Shown: in pieces, positions 46,221 through 58,089 of the stretch
Layout of the letters: every line of letters begins with the position of its first letter
Position numbering within the stretch: the stretch's first letter is position 1
Source of the DNA: Rhyzopertha dominica
Lineage: Eukaryota > Arthropoda > Insecta > Coleoptera > Bostrichidae
Reading direction: 5' to 3'
Assembly: GCA_025024175.1 (NCBI GenBank)
Contig: QCXZ01000086.1
Location: 22,906,245 to 22,970,244, forward strand
Length of the DNA: 64,000 bases
The notes under the pieces: generated by a model
The model's input: the letters and a program-made list of their open reading frames with translations, nothing else
Databases searched by the model: none
Told to the model about the DNA's origin: nothing
Translations under genes and position numbers: made by a program

Positions 46221-48969
46221 TCAGTTCTTTTTATTGTCTGTTTTGTTGGCACTTTGCGACACATCGCTATTCCTAAAATACAGGGCGATATTGTCCGTAG
46301 CGGCTGCTTCGGTTACGCCACTGGCCTTACCCGCTGGTCCCTCGATGGCGGCGAGTATGGATTGCAGCAGCCCTTCGCTGAGCACCTGGTCATGGGGGAC
46401 CGGAATTAAATTTCCACTCTTTCCACCTGCAGATTGTATTTGCAAAGTGTAACTTCCGCGGGTTCCCTTCACCGGAATGTTATTGAAGTCTAAGCTCTGG
46501 GATTTTATTAATTCGCTGCCCGGGCCGAAGATTTGCTCCATCGACTTCCCGTGGGGTTCTTTGGCGTGCTCTATTGCATTGTTCTCGATGACGTTGACTT
46601 TCTGCGAATACTCCGCGGATAAATCGCCGTGCGCAGAAGGAGCCACCAAAGGCTGAGACTTGTGATTCGTACAGTCGTAAGGGACGCTCTGGATCACCGG
46701 GAACGCCGCTGAGGCTTGGCTATCATGTGGCAGGTTGAAGTCCAGATTAATACCCGTCAGATCTATCGTAGAAGCTGCGTGTGATGTATCCAACCCTACA
46801 GAAGTACCAGCCTGGAAAGAGGGTAGCCCATACGAGCCATCCACGATTCCCAAAGGAGCTGTGTAGCTAGTCAGTGGCAAAGCTTGAGCACCTCCAAAGT
46901 TACTCAAACCGCTGGTCGACGAGCCTAACGCAATTTTTTGGAACGAAGCCGGACTTTCCGCGCTGGGTAAGCTGTACAACGAAGAAGGTTGTGGAGGTGC
47001 TTGTTTCGATACATCAGGAATCGGTGGTGGTATGTACGTCGGTGGTCGTGAGTGATACGCCGAATCGTGCTCGATAATTCCCTGTGCATCCTTTTGAGCG
47101 ACCTGATTTCCGACAGACTCGATTAGACCTACAGGAACCGGCTCCCTGAAGACGACGGGCTTCTTCGGCTGATTGATTGCGAGAGCATTCAAGGCGTGTC
47201 CCTGTGGCGGTGCACCGTACTGTCCACTTGGGGGGAGATTTTGTCCTTGCAACAACGGAGCACCGTACTGCCCACTTGGAGCAAGATTCGGTCCTTGCAG
47301 CAACGGGGTACCATACTCTCCACTAGGAGGCACCCCATATAATCCACTAGGAGGAATCAGTCCAGGATTCGCCGGTGGCAACAGGAAACCTTGAGTCACG
47401 TCGCCTAGATTTAACTCTGCTCCTAATCCGTTGTAGGTATGAGCGGCAGCATAAGGTCCGTCGGCCGAGAAGGCATTTAGAGGTGGTGCTCCGTAGCTAT
47501 CACCAATTGGTGGCACGAAAGCCTCTATATTCCCAGCATTGGGTGTTAACTCGATTCCTACACTTTTAATCACTGATAGCTGCTGGTCTTGGCCAATTCC
47601 CGCCAACGCTAGGGCAGAATCGTCATGGAAAGCGTGAGCATCGCCGAGAGGAGCCCCATAAGCCTCTTGGGGCAGCACTACATTTTCAGGTGGAGGCACG
47701 AAGTCCGCATTCAGCTGAAGATCACCACCTCCAGCGTGGTCACTCTCTGGGACCCCGTAACTATCAGAGGGGGGTCTCGAAACCAAGCCAGGTATAGGCT
47801 GCCATCCGTCATACTTTATATCAGGAGGGGTTGGCGGTGCGGGTACACCTGGTGGAGGGCGCTGCGGTATCGGTTCCGGGGGACCATAGTGCGAAATCGG
47901 TGCCTTGCCGAAGTTTCCTTTATACCCATTAAATTTTGGAGGTCCGTAGTTACTCTTGGGGGGTGGGCTCAGGAATCCTCCCTTTGGGGGCCCGTAGAAC
48001 GGCTTAGGCAGCTTAGGAGGTCCATACAAAGGCTTAGGCTTCGGAAATTTGGGACCCAAGTTGAATTTCAGTGGGGGACGCGGAGGACCGTACAGAGGCT
48101 TGATATTCTTCGGTGGTATAAACGGTTTCACTGGTCTTGGGGGAGGTCCGTACTTTGGCGGCGGTCGTGGTGGTCCGTAAGCTTCCTTAGGAGGCCCGAT
48201 GAGTTGTAGATTGATCTGCTGCGGAGGGCCANAGGTCTGANGAGGAAGCGGTGGCGGNATATCCGGGGGTGGTGCGGGGTAGATCACGTTTGAATCCGGT
48301 GCACCATACACGGGAACAGGTAGCGCTATATTGCTGGGGGCTGGAGGTACGTAGGTGTCTAGAGGCGGCCCATAACTGTCGGTTGGAATGGGAAGACCAT
48401 AGGAATCGCTGAGCCCTAGCAAAGGAGCATCTCTTCTATTAGCATTCTGTTCGGACGCTTCCGATTTTAGATCCTCGGGCGAAGTGTTGTTGCTTTTTGG
48501 TTCTTCAACTGGGGTGGGTTCCTTAGCTTTATCAGCTTCGACCGACACGTTCTGTGGTTGTACGTTGTTGACCACGGCTGCAGCTTCTTGCCTTGCGAGT
48601 ATCAGGCACAGGAGAGCCAGGAACGCCTAAAAAGAAATGTTTCGTAAATCGTCCGTATTGCAACGGTTCTATTTATACATTCACACGGCCTAGTATTGCA
48701 CAAAGATGCAATTTCACGGCTGGCAAAGCAAGAAATTGAGCGCATGTTTATCAGTTCGAGCGCACCAGTTAATTTTTTTAATGAACTCGCCTAATTGAAC
48801 GGCATTCATTTCCTTCTCGCGAAATAATTCACAGATTTATCGTTATTGCAGCTCATTTATGCGCGATCCCTTTAGTAAGGGGACGACGTCGAGGGCCACT
48901 CAAAATAATCCTCGACATCATCGCGATTGTGCCGCGTGTTTCTTTTCCTACCTGTCGTGTCGGCGTCAT
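46221..48969 (-). CDS. Secreted proline-rich YGxP-repeat extracellular protein
   Basis: Two coding exons on the minus strand: exon 1 at 48969-48952 (18 nt, MTPTRQ, then a GTAGGAAAAG donor) and exon 2 at 48626-46221 after a TTCTTTTTAG acceptor, joined in phase 0 to give about 807 aa. The join creates a clean signal peptide (AFLALLCLILARQEAAA, about residues 7-23). The mature protein is low-complexity and rich in Pro, Tyr, Gly and Ala: DSYGPP/SYGLP motifs at the start, a dense YGPP/KPLYGPP block (about 47880-48200), SYGAP-type motifs in the middle, and tandem PSGQYGAP units. The C-terminus is not repetitive (YTLQIQSAGGK, QVLSEGLLQSILAAIEG). PSDSYG-type motifs recall resilin and other cuticle or eggshell matrix proteins, but no Rebers-Riddiford chitin-binding domain is visible. 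It is probably an extracellular matrix or cuticle component; the exact family is unknown. Three X residues come from N bases. Confidence 0.88.
47190..47360. repeat. Coding minisatellite in the YGxP protein
   Basis: Near-identical units of about 54 bp encode GQYGAPLLQGQNLPPS and variants, three to four copies in a row. DNA-level similarity between units is higher than elsewhere in the repeat protein, so they look like recent tandem duplications that keep the frame. Confidence 0.7.
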
Positions 48970-49039
48970 CCTATTCCGATAACGATTGCACTCACTCACT
49001 ATCACGATCACCGGTACCCATGCGGTCGAGTTTTCAAAA

Positions 49040-49075
49040 AACAGTCCGAATCGTAAGTGGTGGTTGTTATATACA
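49040..49075 (-). promoter_or_regulatory. Putative TATA promoter of the YGxP gene
   Basis: TATATAA on the minus strand at 49073-49067 would place transcription start near 49040, giving a 5' leader of about 70 nt before the ATG at 48969, which has A at position -3. No experimental support; inferred from position. Confidence 0.45.
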
Positions 49076-49079
49076 TTCA

Positions 49080-49855
49080 ACCGTAAAATACGGAGATGCA
49101 GTCCCCACTATGGCACAAAGGTAGGAGACAAAATGCTGAAGATCGCGCCAGAGAAAGTAGGATACCCGCTGAAAGTAGATGCTAAGTATCACGGGCAGGG
49201 AATTAAAACAGAACCGATCTGTGGAATGTGACCGCCTGTTGGAAATTTGTTCTTGCCGCGCCGCTCGTTAGGGCAGTAAAAGNCGATTTTTTCAAGAGAT
49301 AATTGTCTAATTTGTTCGTATAATTGGACATAACAATGGCCGGCGATTTAAAGATCATCTGCGCTTACGAAAGCGCCGAAATTCATTGTCCAATCCCATT
49401 AAAATCTGTAACGGTGAACCGTATTGTTAGATTATGCCGTTGCGAAACTTATGGGAATGTAAAGTAACTGCAAATATCGGTGTCGAATACCTGAATTCAT
49501 TATTAACGCCCGAACGGTTTTCATATACGAATGTCCGGCGTTAGTAATTACACGCAACTATTTTTAGGCACGCAATTACGTAACAACTTTTTCACATTCA
49601 CAGAATTCTTATTCCAAACCTGGAAGGTAACATGTTTGTATCCAAAAAAANACCAAGTTCATATATCTGATGAACTAGACTATATTAAGTCAATGTTATA
49701 CCTATAATTTTGCAGATCAATATAAGGTTTTCAAGTTATTGTCTTTGTTTATTCAAATAGTAAATCACGTAGTTTAATCATAAACCCCATCGTCATGAGA
49801 AAGATTGAAAAAAACTGAAAAGATTTAGGCAGCCACATTAAAAGTAACAGAAGTG
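49080..49855. other. Gene-free upstream region
   Basis: Non-coding DNA upstream of the YGxP gene, mixed GC to about 49560 and AT-rich after. Open frames across 48853-49231 on both strands overlap the promoter and first exon and are not credible proteins. Confidence 0.4.
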
Positions 49856-49860
49856 GGAAT

Positions 49861-50142
49861 ATTGTTAAATTATTCGAGGGTGAATGCTTTCAGCGTCCAT
49901 ATAAGATAATATTTTGTCGGATAGATCGCTGTCTCTTGAAAACACTGACAAAAAGTTATTAGTCTGACGTTTCGATTACACCTGTAATCTTTGTCAACGA
50001 CGAAGAACCTCAAAATTGGCCTGACACAAATTGAAACAAAATTTTACAGGTGTAATCGTAACGTCAGACCAATAACTTTTTGTCAGTGTTTTCAAGAGAC
50101 AGCGATCTTTCCGAGAAAATATTATCTTTTGTTAAATTATTG
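49861..50142. mobile_element. Penelope-type foldback (84-bp inverted arms)
   Basis: Left arm 49903-49986 and right arm 50044-50128 are inverted copies with about four mismatches across 84 bp, around a 57-bp spacer. The minus strand of the left arm contains TTGACAAAG - ATTAC hairpin GTAAT - CGAAACGTC, a degraded hammerhead-like core as in Penelope terminal repeats. TTGTTAAATTATT occurs on both sides (about 49862-49874 and 50129-50141), a likely 13-bp target duplication. This reads as a very short Penelope insertion made only of two opposite-facing terminal pieces. Confidence 0.65.
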
Positions 50143-50144
50143 TT

Positions 50145-50812
50145 ATTTCTAGCAGCAAGAACAATTATATAATCAAGTAATTTCTTATAGACACTTTATA
50201 CATTTAATTGCACGATATTTTCTGCATCTTGTATATCTTCCGAGGAAGAAATAGATGGAGATGTTTCAAACCAAAATACATGATTAAGTTAGAATCACAT
50301 TGACATGTTACAAAATGATCTACATTAACACTAAATAGAGTACAGCTTACACACCTTCTTCATTAGTTAAAGGTGAGGTTAAATCATGTTATTTATATAG
50401 GTTATATTTAAATTGAATATCCCTTTTCACATGGGAGACTGAATTTATCCATGTTTACTATTTTCTTGGCCGTAAAGAAGGGATTTTCCAAAAATATCTA
50501 CACTAAATCAATTAAATTAACCGCAATACAGTTGTAGAAGGTAAGTGACTTAATATTTCTATGCCCTGACATTTTGTTAGTCTCACATTTGGACTTATTT
50601 AGGGCTAAGATGAGCCACCTAGTTTTAATAATATACCAGGTATTCCACCAAGAGCTTTCATTAGAAGAATTGAAGCAAGTTTGTGAAAATTGTAGGTTAT
50701 AGTTGACATTGTTGGCGTGCTTGATAAAACTTAATATCTTCAAAACAAAACAACCTAGAGAGATGCGGTTCGAAAAGGTCAATATCCTATGAAATTTTCT
50801 ACATTACTAACT
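50145..50812. other. Gene-free AT-rich interval
   Basis: No supported gene. The minus frame at 50498-50782 has no recognisable features and may be part of a decayed element. Confidence 0.35.
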
Positions 50813-50814
50813 TA

Positions 50815-51480
50815 AAACACCGTACTTTTGTGCAAAATTTTGAAAAAAGAGAAGTTTCATCCATACAAAAAACACTTATTACAAGAACTGAGCGAAGATG
50901 ATTTCAATCGTAGGATAGAATTTTACGAAACTGCTATGAACATGATAGATGAAGATAGAAACATTTTAAATTGGATTATGTTTTCTGATGAAGCGACTTT
51001 TTGCCTCAATATTAATGTGAACAGACATAATTGCAGATATTGTTAGGACACAAATCCACATTGGATGGAACAAGTCCACACAGAATACCCTCAGATGGTG
51101 CACCGCCCCATTTTGCAGTCAACGTTCGTGGATATTTGAATGCGACATTTCCAGACAGATGGATTGGTAGGCCCAGCATGTTCCCCTGATCTGACGCCGC
51201 TTGATTTTTTGCTGTGGAGGTATCTAAACAATCGTATTTATGCTCATCGTCCACATAATGCAGAAGATTTAAAAGGACGAATCCGGGCAGAAATTCAGAA
51301 CTTACCTCCAAATATGCTACAAAGAACATTAGAAAACTTTTACTAAAGGTTGCATTACTGCCAGGAAATAAATTGGGAACATTTTGAGCATCTTCTGTTA
51401 TGTAAATCTAAAGAAATACTGCATTTTTCAAGGAATCATGTTTTTTTAACTTTTAGGGTACCTGATTCGCAATAAATGAA
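50815..51480 (+). pseudogene. Mariner-like transposase pseudogene (copy 2)
   Basis: A second, plus-strand member of the family at 39440-41366. It is 5'-truncated and begins in the helix-turn-helix region (CKILKKEKFHPYKKH). NWIMFSDEATFCLN carries the first catalytic Asp (about 50965-51010). The central part with the second Asp (QQDGAPPH) is deleted between about 51085 and 51105, although the following FAVNVRGYLN survives. Then SPDLTPLDFLLWRYLNNRIY and NAEDLKGRIRAEIQNLPPNM. The trailing sequence to 51480 matches the inner flank of copy 1 (CTGATTCGCAATAAAT) but the terminal repeat is absent. Dead. Confidence 0.8.
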
Positions 51481-51489
51481 TAAAACTAG

Positions 51490-52890
51490 ACGAAAATTGT
51501 GGATTGTAATATTTGGAGGAATAATTAACGCGATTACCTTATAGAAATAATCTGCAACCATCAAATTTAATCAGTGTTGCGCGCAGCGATCGGTATCACT
51601 TGTCGAAGTTATTAACCCCGTTTATTGTCGATGTAACACCGGCTTGAATATCCCCTGAGTTCGAATTGCACCCGACGGAGGGCGCAGACGAAATACGGAT
51701 TATTAAGTTAACCCCCCTCCCCGCACTTATCTGCTCAAGTTTCGTTCCCTTTGATGTTTAAAACTACCACTTTAGCACAAAATAAGTAATTTCCAGTCGC
51801 TTGTCAGTTTCTAAACTTTAGATTAGTTCCTTCGTATTGGCATTCTTACGTGAGAGACACGCGGCTAGCTCCGGGACATCCCCGCGCGTTGCCGGGTTGC
51901 TTTCGGTCGCAAACAACGGGCCAATTTTATTCTATTTTATTCAGCTCTTCATTTAATTGGTCGATCAAGACCATTGGTCAACTTCGTTATTACCAGGCGC
52001 TGGCAATCGCTTGCAGGATAGATAAAGTGTTGTAACGCCGGCTGGCCTTGCTATTGGAACAAATAAGACCGATTAGGAGATTGGCCGGTAACGTTTATTG
52101 GTTCTCGCAATCTTCAAATTGCATTGTGCAAGATGCTGCTGAGGTAAGATGAGCTGGCATTTCGTTAATAAGTTACACGTTTTCGGGAAATTAGATCTCT
52201 TTTACCATATGCATTAAACACTTCACTTTATCTAGAATTTATTTGCCAATTACTATGCCATACTCAAATTAAAAATGCCTACGAGCTCCATTTTCAAACA
52301 GTTTTTACATTTTCCTGAAAACCTGAATATTTGACAGCTTAATCAATAATAACATCAGGCAAATAGGGCAGCAAGGGACTGTATATATTGCAAAGTACGG
52401 GTAATATAGTGAGAGAACTGGTCAAGAAGTCAAATCATGGAAAAAAGTTGTTTCAAAAAGTAGATAAACTAACCAGAAAATAATGTATAGCATCTAGATA
52501 AACGTGAATTTTAAACAATGGCAATAACACAAATGAATCGCTAATTGTTGAAAAAAAATAGCAAATTGTGCAGGACGTAAAAAATATATATTTAATTCAG
52601 TGACGTCAGCTTTTAAAAATCTAAGAAATCTTTTTTTATAACAAGAAGCAGCAGTTGCCTGAAATAAATTTAAATCGAAGAATGGATAAAAATATAATCA
52701 TTATTTTAAAATACCGTATTAAAACTAAAATACGTACGCTTCTGCAAAGAAAGTTAAAAATAATTAACATCAAACTTACTATATTTTCATTTGCTATGGT
52801 CTTATTAATGTTTGTAATTTAACAATTTGGTATAAGAACCTGTACGTTTTACCTTGTATTTAATGGTTAAATTATTAAATTAAAACTCTA
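51490..52890. other. Gene-free intergenic DNA
   Basis: About 51560-52130 is GC-richer, probably unique host sequence. About 52130-52890 is AT-rich. No coding frame is supported. Confidence 0.4.
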
Positions 52891-52897
52891 TCTATTG

Positions 52898-53870
52898 ACA
52901 ATGAGTCGTTGTCAAACAGTTTCCAAGCTTATCTTGGTCAGGAGTCATAATACGATTTCTACTTTATTCAGCTCTTCTAATATACTTTCCTAAAGACATT
53001 GTTCAACTAAGCATGATTCTATTGTATGGAATACACAGAATCGGTCACATATTTGTATTGGCGGTAACTCCAATCTTCTTAGTTCCAAATTTCAAAATTA
53101 ATACAGAGAATCAAAAAACTTTTAAAATAATAAATAAAATTCCATCCGAACTAAGAGTTATGAAAGACTATTTAACATAAAAACCCGGTGTCCTGTTAAA
53201 ATGCCAGTATACAAACGTTTTTTGAAAACGCGATTAAGTATATTTCAGTTTATTTAAATGAGGCTTAATTTGGTTAAATATTAAGTGCTGGGTTAATTTT
53301 TGGATGCAGTGCACTGGCGGACTACGGAGCTTGACGTAACTTAAAAAAATAATAGCTAAATGAAAAATGGGATAATTAAATAAACCCAAAGGCTCAGTCT
53401 AAATAAAAGATGATATATTCTGTACTGTGTTCATAACAAGGCATGTCTTGGCATAATTTTATGCAAGTATCTAATTCTGATTTTACACAGTATCTACTCA
53501 TAATGTGCACAAAATCGTCGTCAAACATTGAGATGTAATATGGTATCATTTTACTAATGTGTTGCAGTGTCTGGTTATTATCTAACATTTATATAATCGA
53601 CTCAAAACCATTATTTTCGATTTATGCCCTGGTCATGATTTTAGCCAATGAGCCAAAAAAAAGTACTTAAATTTGATCAATACGATCACGGTTTTTAATC
53701 CAAAATTTTCTAATGTCCAAGTTTAATGGAATATTATCGATGTGTTCATATTCAGTTTTAGATAACGACATTAGGCGCCTCAAGCATTTAAACTATGCAT
53801 ATATGATTAAAGTTAAAAACATAAGTTACTTTTATGTCACATAAAAATTGAAATATAGTTCGTTACGTTT
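52898..53870 (-). repeat. Dispersed repeat copy A with a coding-like minus-strand block
   Basis: This 1-kb segment recurs in the same orientation at 57196-58080. Shared landmarks include GTCGTTGTCAAACAG/CGG near the start and a conserved minus-strand frame at 53394-53588 (HISKMIPYYISMFDDDFVHI, SRYCVKSELDTCIKLCQDM). Upstream on the minus strand, about 53690-53800, SLSKTEYEHIDNIPLNLDIR and KFWIKNRDRIDQI read coherently, separated from the first frame by a short interval ending in AG that could be an intron. A 97-bp part (52979-53075) absent from copy B also reads coherently on the minus strand (LPPIQICDRFCVFHTIESC). The protein is not recognised. Confidence 0.6.
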
Positions 53871-54009
53871 ATTTACTTTATTATTATACATATAGTTTCC
53901 TGTTTTTGGCTTTATTTCTTATGTACCCCTTGTAATTAAAAATTAAATCATACTCATATCATTGAATACAATTATTAAGGTATGAAAGAGCAGCAAAATA
54001 TAATATGTA

Positions 54010-54100
54010 GTGCGTAGGTGGCCAAGAGGCAAGGAACGGCTCTGAATTTATTATGAAGGTGTGATCTGAGGTACATCATGTTCAAATCAGTGTTTCCCAG
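54010..54100 (+). repeat. tRNA-like (SINE head or tRNA pseudogene) trace
   Basis: GGTGGCCAAGAGGCAAGG near 54016-54033 resembles an RNA polymerase III A box, and ATGTTCAAATCA at 54078-54089 resembles a B box, about 60 bp apart as in tRNA genes. The intervening sequence does not fold into a standard cloverleaf by eye, so this is at most a degenerate tRNA-derived SINE or pseudogene. Confidence 0.3.
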
Positions 54101-54175
54101 ATCACGAAACTGTTAGTTTTAAAAACTTAAAAAGATAGGAACTATGCAATATTAATTCTGTACAACACGTCCATT

Positions 54176-56158
54176 TTAAGGCTAGGTTAAAGGGACAGCC
54201 GTACTCAATTTTAGGATGTTGACCATAAAGCTGTCAGCCCGGTCGGCCTGGGGCGTTTATTGCGCTGCTNGTTATGCTGATGCCACAACAAAGAGTATTT
54301 TTGATTTACAACATTTTGTGGGTCTATCTGATGCCTGTCGTTTCAAAGATATTTACTTATTACTGAGAATCGGATGTTCGCTTTTCACAGACATATCTGT
54401 GACTTTACTCATAAAGTTTTAAACAAACGGTTTTTTATTTCAATATTGCTTTCAAATTTATTATATATAATTTATATAATTATTAAAAATTATTAAAAAT
54501 GTCAACACCTCATGAAAAAAATATTTTTTTAATAATAGAAAATATAATAAACGTTCAAGAAATAATACATATATTTACCAAACATCAAAAGTATATAGTT
54601 AATGTTCACAATCTATACATAAAATTATCTTTACAGCAAAATTATAAATGTGTGTATTAAAAAAATATGAACAAACATCAACTAGTTCTGGTAAAAGAGA
54701 ACGGAAATAAAATCTTTGAAGTTTTGGAAGCATTTTTTCACTCCAAAAATGATCTTTTTTCACTATATATAACTATAAACTACTAAACGGATTTTTAGAA
54801 AAATTTTTACTTGATGGTGTTTGATAAGAGAACCAATATTTCCCGTTTCTTTTTTTTTTAAGACAAAGTTCTTCCATTACCTTTTCGTCTTGCCATCTTT
54901 ACTANTTTTCTTTCAGATAACGTAACACTAAAGTCACACNGTCACACAAAATCTCAAACAGCATAAATAGNAGNTTTGAAAAATTCTGAGGCTTTATATT
55001 AGTGAACCNCCTCTTTCATTCTATGGGGGCGGTTGCCATGAGTCAGTGGAAAAAGTTTTCAGGTTTAGAGGTACAAACAGTTTCATGCAGATTGTCTTCA
55101 ATAATACATATTCTGGTCCCAAAAACCGATTATACTTACCTTTCGCAAAACTGATGTTTAGTTGGAATTCCGGATTAGAAATTACAGCAACTCAGACTTT
55201 CAGTCGTATTGAAGCGATCATCAACCCTTTACCTGCCAATATACAGTTTCGTCATATTTATTTTGGTCCTAGGTGGTTTTGCAAAATTGATTAAAATTGT
55301 TTACGTTACCAGTTACCAGGAAACTGGTGTACCTCGACATGGAAATATATTCTTTAATTTATGAATAAAAGTGTTCCTGACAAATCCGCAAAAGCGGATA
55401 GCACATAAGATATAAGAAAAACACTTTGGCAAATTGATTTTTAATAGTTATCATCAAATTATGTTAACTTATTCATATATAGTTCATATATGCATAGCGC
55501 AATTAGTGTCGTATTGATTTTAATTGANTTTGTAAATATGAACTTTTGGGACTACACGCCCTGTATGCTTTCTATGTGTCCCAACGACATAAAGTTGCAG
55601 AGCAGAACTTAACTCCTTATCTAAATAACTTTGGGCATGAACAAATAACAGTGCATAAATATAAAAGCAGTAGTTCGAAGAATCGTTTCGTCATCCCCAG
55701 TACCTGCGTTTTTCTACCATCCATACCTGAGGTTACCCTCCCGCCATAAACTGCAATGGCTGTTTACTCAAGTGCCGTCAATTGGTATGTTGTAAATCAA
55801 CACTGGGTCGGGGCCGAAAAGTTTAGCAAAAGTATTGAACAGATATTTTCATTATTAGTAACGCTATCAAAAAACTAAAAACAACATCATACTCAGAAGA
55901 CAAAAATCTATCATTCGGCCGAAAAATTTTTTTCAAATAAGTCATTTTTACGTTTTTGAGCATTTCGCGTTCTTAAACAAATCGTAATTATTTTTGCCGT
56001 AAGTTTTTAAAATTTTTGATTCGGCCATTTTGTAGATAATAATTGTCAGATTACACTGGTTTTTGAATAAAATTAATATCTCTTCAAATAACTTAGTTAT
56101 TTATTCAATACTTTACATTGGAAACCCCATAAGAGAAATTCCTTTAACCTAGCCTTAA
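54176..56158. mobile_element. Candidate TTAA-flanked element with short inverted ends
   Basis: TTAAGGCTAGGTTAAAGG at 54176-54193 has its exact reverse complement at 56141-56158, so 1983 bp lie between TTAA tetranucleotides with 14-bp inverted ends. TTAA duplication is the signature of piggyBac-type elements. The interior is AT-rich with N bases and short frames (for example 55046-55294, SFMQIVFNNTYSG, LYLPFAKLMFSWNSGLEITA), none recognisable as a transposase. The match is short, so a chance inverted repeat is possible. Confidence 0.4.
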
Positions 56159-56159
56159 T

Positions 56160-57190
56160 ATTTTGCCAACCTCTTGGCAGTAATAACGGCTGAAGCAGTA
56201 AGTGTTAATTATCCAATTTGCGACAATGTTGCGGAAATGAAACAAAAAGGAAAACTGCGTCTGAGACGAGGGGTCATCGCACAAGTATGTATGTCATGAG
56301 GACAATCCACGTTTGCCCTGTGTCTACATCAGGTGTGGTGCCGAGGTATAAGCATAGGATGGGTAATACGTGTTTTATATTCGACTGAAAGAATGTTTGC
56401 TTTTGCAAGTGCGGTTATGCAAACACAGGCGGACGAATTGTTTGCCATATCCTATTGTTAGATGCACAAGTAACCAATACAACGAGTTGGCGACCATGCA
56501 GTGGGTTTCCCCTGCACCTGATGGTATTGTGCAGCTTTCTTGTACCACAGCATCGACCTCGAATCTCGAACGAGATTAGTCGGAATTCCGCATTTCGGTC
56601 CGCTTGAGAGTGAATCTTTTTTACATCCGCAACGGTAACCTAAATATCGGATTCGCATACACACGCTATCCAATACACTGCGGGAAACACCGCTGTTAGC
56701 AATACGATCGCGTTTAACAAGGTTTTATTATGCCGCAACGTAATCCTTTTGTTTTGGTGTAATTATGTGCCCCGTTATGTCAGATTTAATTGCGCCCGCT
56801 AATTAGATGTTGCACTGGAATATTTCACATCGTCCAGCCTTGACACCGCTACTCGTTGCTTTACCGCACGCGTTTTTTTCATCGCTACTTTAACATGTTG
56901 AAACTGAAAATTAAACGACGAAACTGTTCCATTCTTTTTTGCAGATCGAGGAGGATTGTTTCCTGTTTACAACTTTCTGGTTCCCGTACACAAGCAAACC
57001 CCTTAGACATGGACGTACTGAAGGGGGGGCAGCTGCCCCCCTGGACCTAGACTGCCAACTCTTGGCCCTTTCCACCTTCCATACATTTAGCTGATTAATT
57101 ATGTACGTATTTACGAAATTATTAATGAAGTAAAATTTATAGATAAGCGTATATCACAATTTTCATCCAGAACTCATATTTGACCTATGC
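56160..57190. other. Gene-free, GC-richer intergenic DNA
   Basis: Non-repetitive sequence, GC-richer at about 56200-57060, with a C/G-rich palindromic patch at about 57023-57045. Frames on both strands at 56370-56673 overlap and neither has protein character. Confidence 0.4.
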
Positions 57191-57195
57191 AAATG

Positions 57196-58080
57196 ACATT
57201 CAATAAGTCGTTGTCAAACGGTTTCCAAGGTTATTTTGGCCAGGAGTCATAATATGATTTCTACTTTGCTCAGCTCTTCTTAGTTTCAAATTTCAAAATT
57301 AATACAGAGAAACAAAAAAATCAAAAATATCAGTTATTTCGAGCAAAAATCCATCCGAACTAAGTGTTACGAAAGTCTATTTAACGTAAGTTTTAGGAAT
57401 CCAGTAGTATTATAAGCACGAATTAAAACCTGGTGCCAGCAGTGTACAAAAGACTTTTTGAAAACGGATTCAATATATTTCAGTTTATTTAAATGAGGCT
57501 TAATTCGGTTAAAATATTCAGTGCTGTGTTAATTTTTGGAAGCAGTGCACCAGCGGACTACGGAGGATGGCTTAACTTAAAAAGATAATAGGTAAATTAA
57601 AAATGGGATAATCAAATAAACCCAAAGACTCAGTCTAAATAAAAGATAGTATATTCTGTACTGTGTTCATAACAAAGCATGTCTTGCATAATTTTATACA
57701 ACTATCTAATTCAGATTTTACACAGTACCTACTCATAATGTGTACAAAATCGTCGTCGAAAATTGAGATGTAATATGCTATCATTTTAGTGATGTGTTGC
57801 GGTGTCTGGTTATTATCTCGTATTTATATAATCGACCCAGCAGCACTATTTTCGATTTATGCCCTGGTCATTATTTTAGGCAAAGAGCAAAAAAAAGTAC
57901 TCAAATTTGATCTATTTAAAATATCAGATCACGGTTTTTAATCCAAAATTTGCTAATATCCAAGTTTAATGGAGTATTATCGATGTGCTCATATTCAGTT
58001 TCAGATGACGATATTAGCCGCTTTAAGCACATAAACTATATGCATTTATGATTANAGTTAANAACATAAATTACTTTTAT
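57196..58080 (-). repeat. Dispersed repeat copy B with frameshifted coding-like block
   Basis: Second copy of the 52898-53870 segment, same orientation, about 4.3 kb downstream. The minus-strand block corresponding to 53394-53588 reads NNQTPQHITKMIAYYISIFD and VHIMSRYCVKSELDSCIKLC, then shifts frame because one G is lost (GTCTTGCATAAT versus GTCTTGGCATAAT). It lacks the 97-bp part of copy A, with the break at a CTTCT repeat, consistent with a deletion between short repeats. Non-functional. Confidence 0.6.
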
Positions 58081-58089
58081 GTCGCATAA

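Noticed and set aside
47625..48209. 194-codon plus-strand frame opposite the YGxP gene
   Set aside because: It is the antisense of the repetitive GC-rich exon; Arg/Trp-rich composition comes from complementing Pro/Tyr/Gly codons.
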